Assembly (NCBI GenBank): GCA_020721745.1
Contig: DYMC01000155.1
Span: 1 to 5,598, forward strand
Reading direction: 5' to 3'
Length of the DNA stretch: 5,598 bases
Source of the DNA: Lentisphaera sp.
GTDB lineage: Bacteria > Verrucomicrobiota > Lentisphaeria > Victivallales > GWF2-50-93
In this document: positions 5,586 through 5,598 of the stretch, piece after piece
How the letters are laid out: every line of letters starts with the position of its first letter
How positions within the stretch are numbered: position 1 is the first letter of the stretch
Notes under the pieces: model-generated
Database searches by the model: none
What the model saw: the letters and a program-made list of their open reading frames with translations, nothing else
What the model was told of the DNA's origin: nothing
Translations under genes and position numbers: made by a program

Positions 5586-5598
5586 AAGGGCGATTGAT

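Overview
The window holds seven complete bacterial genes, packed tightly and arranged in four transcription units. Codon use looks uniform and moderately GC-rich, and the gaps are AT-rich. I see no transposase, phage gene, CRISPR array, tRNA or rRNA. A single-chain (alpha2-type) glycyl-tRNA synthetase with a Cys4 zinc site and an orphan coiled-coil/HTH protein fit a bacterium outside the classic Proteobacteria and Bacillota, which mostly use the alpha2-beta2 enzyme. A PVC-group lineage such as Lentisphaerota or Verrucomicrobiota is my guess, held with low confidence.

Layout. (1) Minus strand, 1747 down to 51: a TatD-family metal hydrolase (GTG start) followed by a UbiA-family membrane prenyltransferase (TTG start), overlapping by 4 nt. 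(2) Plus strand, 1871-2407: a single small basic protein with an N-terminal coiled coil, a Cro/C1-type helix-turn-helix and a Lys/Pro/Ala tail. It has its own A/C-rich leader and ends at a strong terminator shared with the convergent gene pcm. (3) Minus strand, 3594 down to 2474: smpB (trans-translation) and pcm (isoaspartyl repair methyltransferase), overlapping by ATGA. (4) Plus strand, 3744-5502: glycyl-tRNA synthetase and a protein with two TFIIB-type zinc ribbons, overlapping by 8 nt. Two long perfect hairpins fill the last ~100 bases.

Functionally this is mostly housekeeping: translation (GlyRS), rescue of stalled ribosomes (SmpB), repair of aged proteins (Pcm), a TatD hydrolase and prenyl transfer in the membrane. 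The least explained parts are the HTH protein with its unusual expression signals, the double zinc-ribbon protein coupled to GlyRS, the identity of the UbiA substrate, and the dyad elements at the right edge. I found no convincing new multi-gene system.
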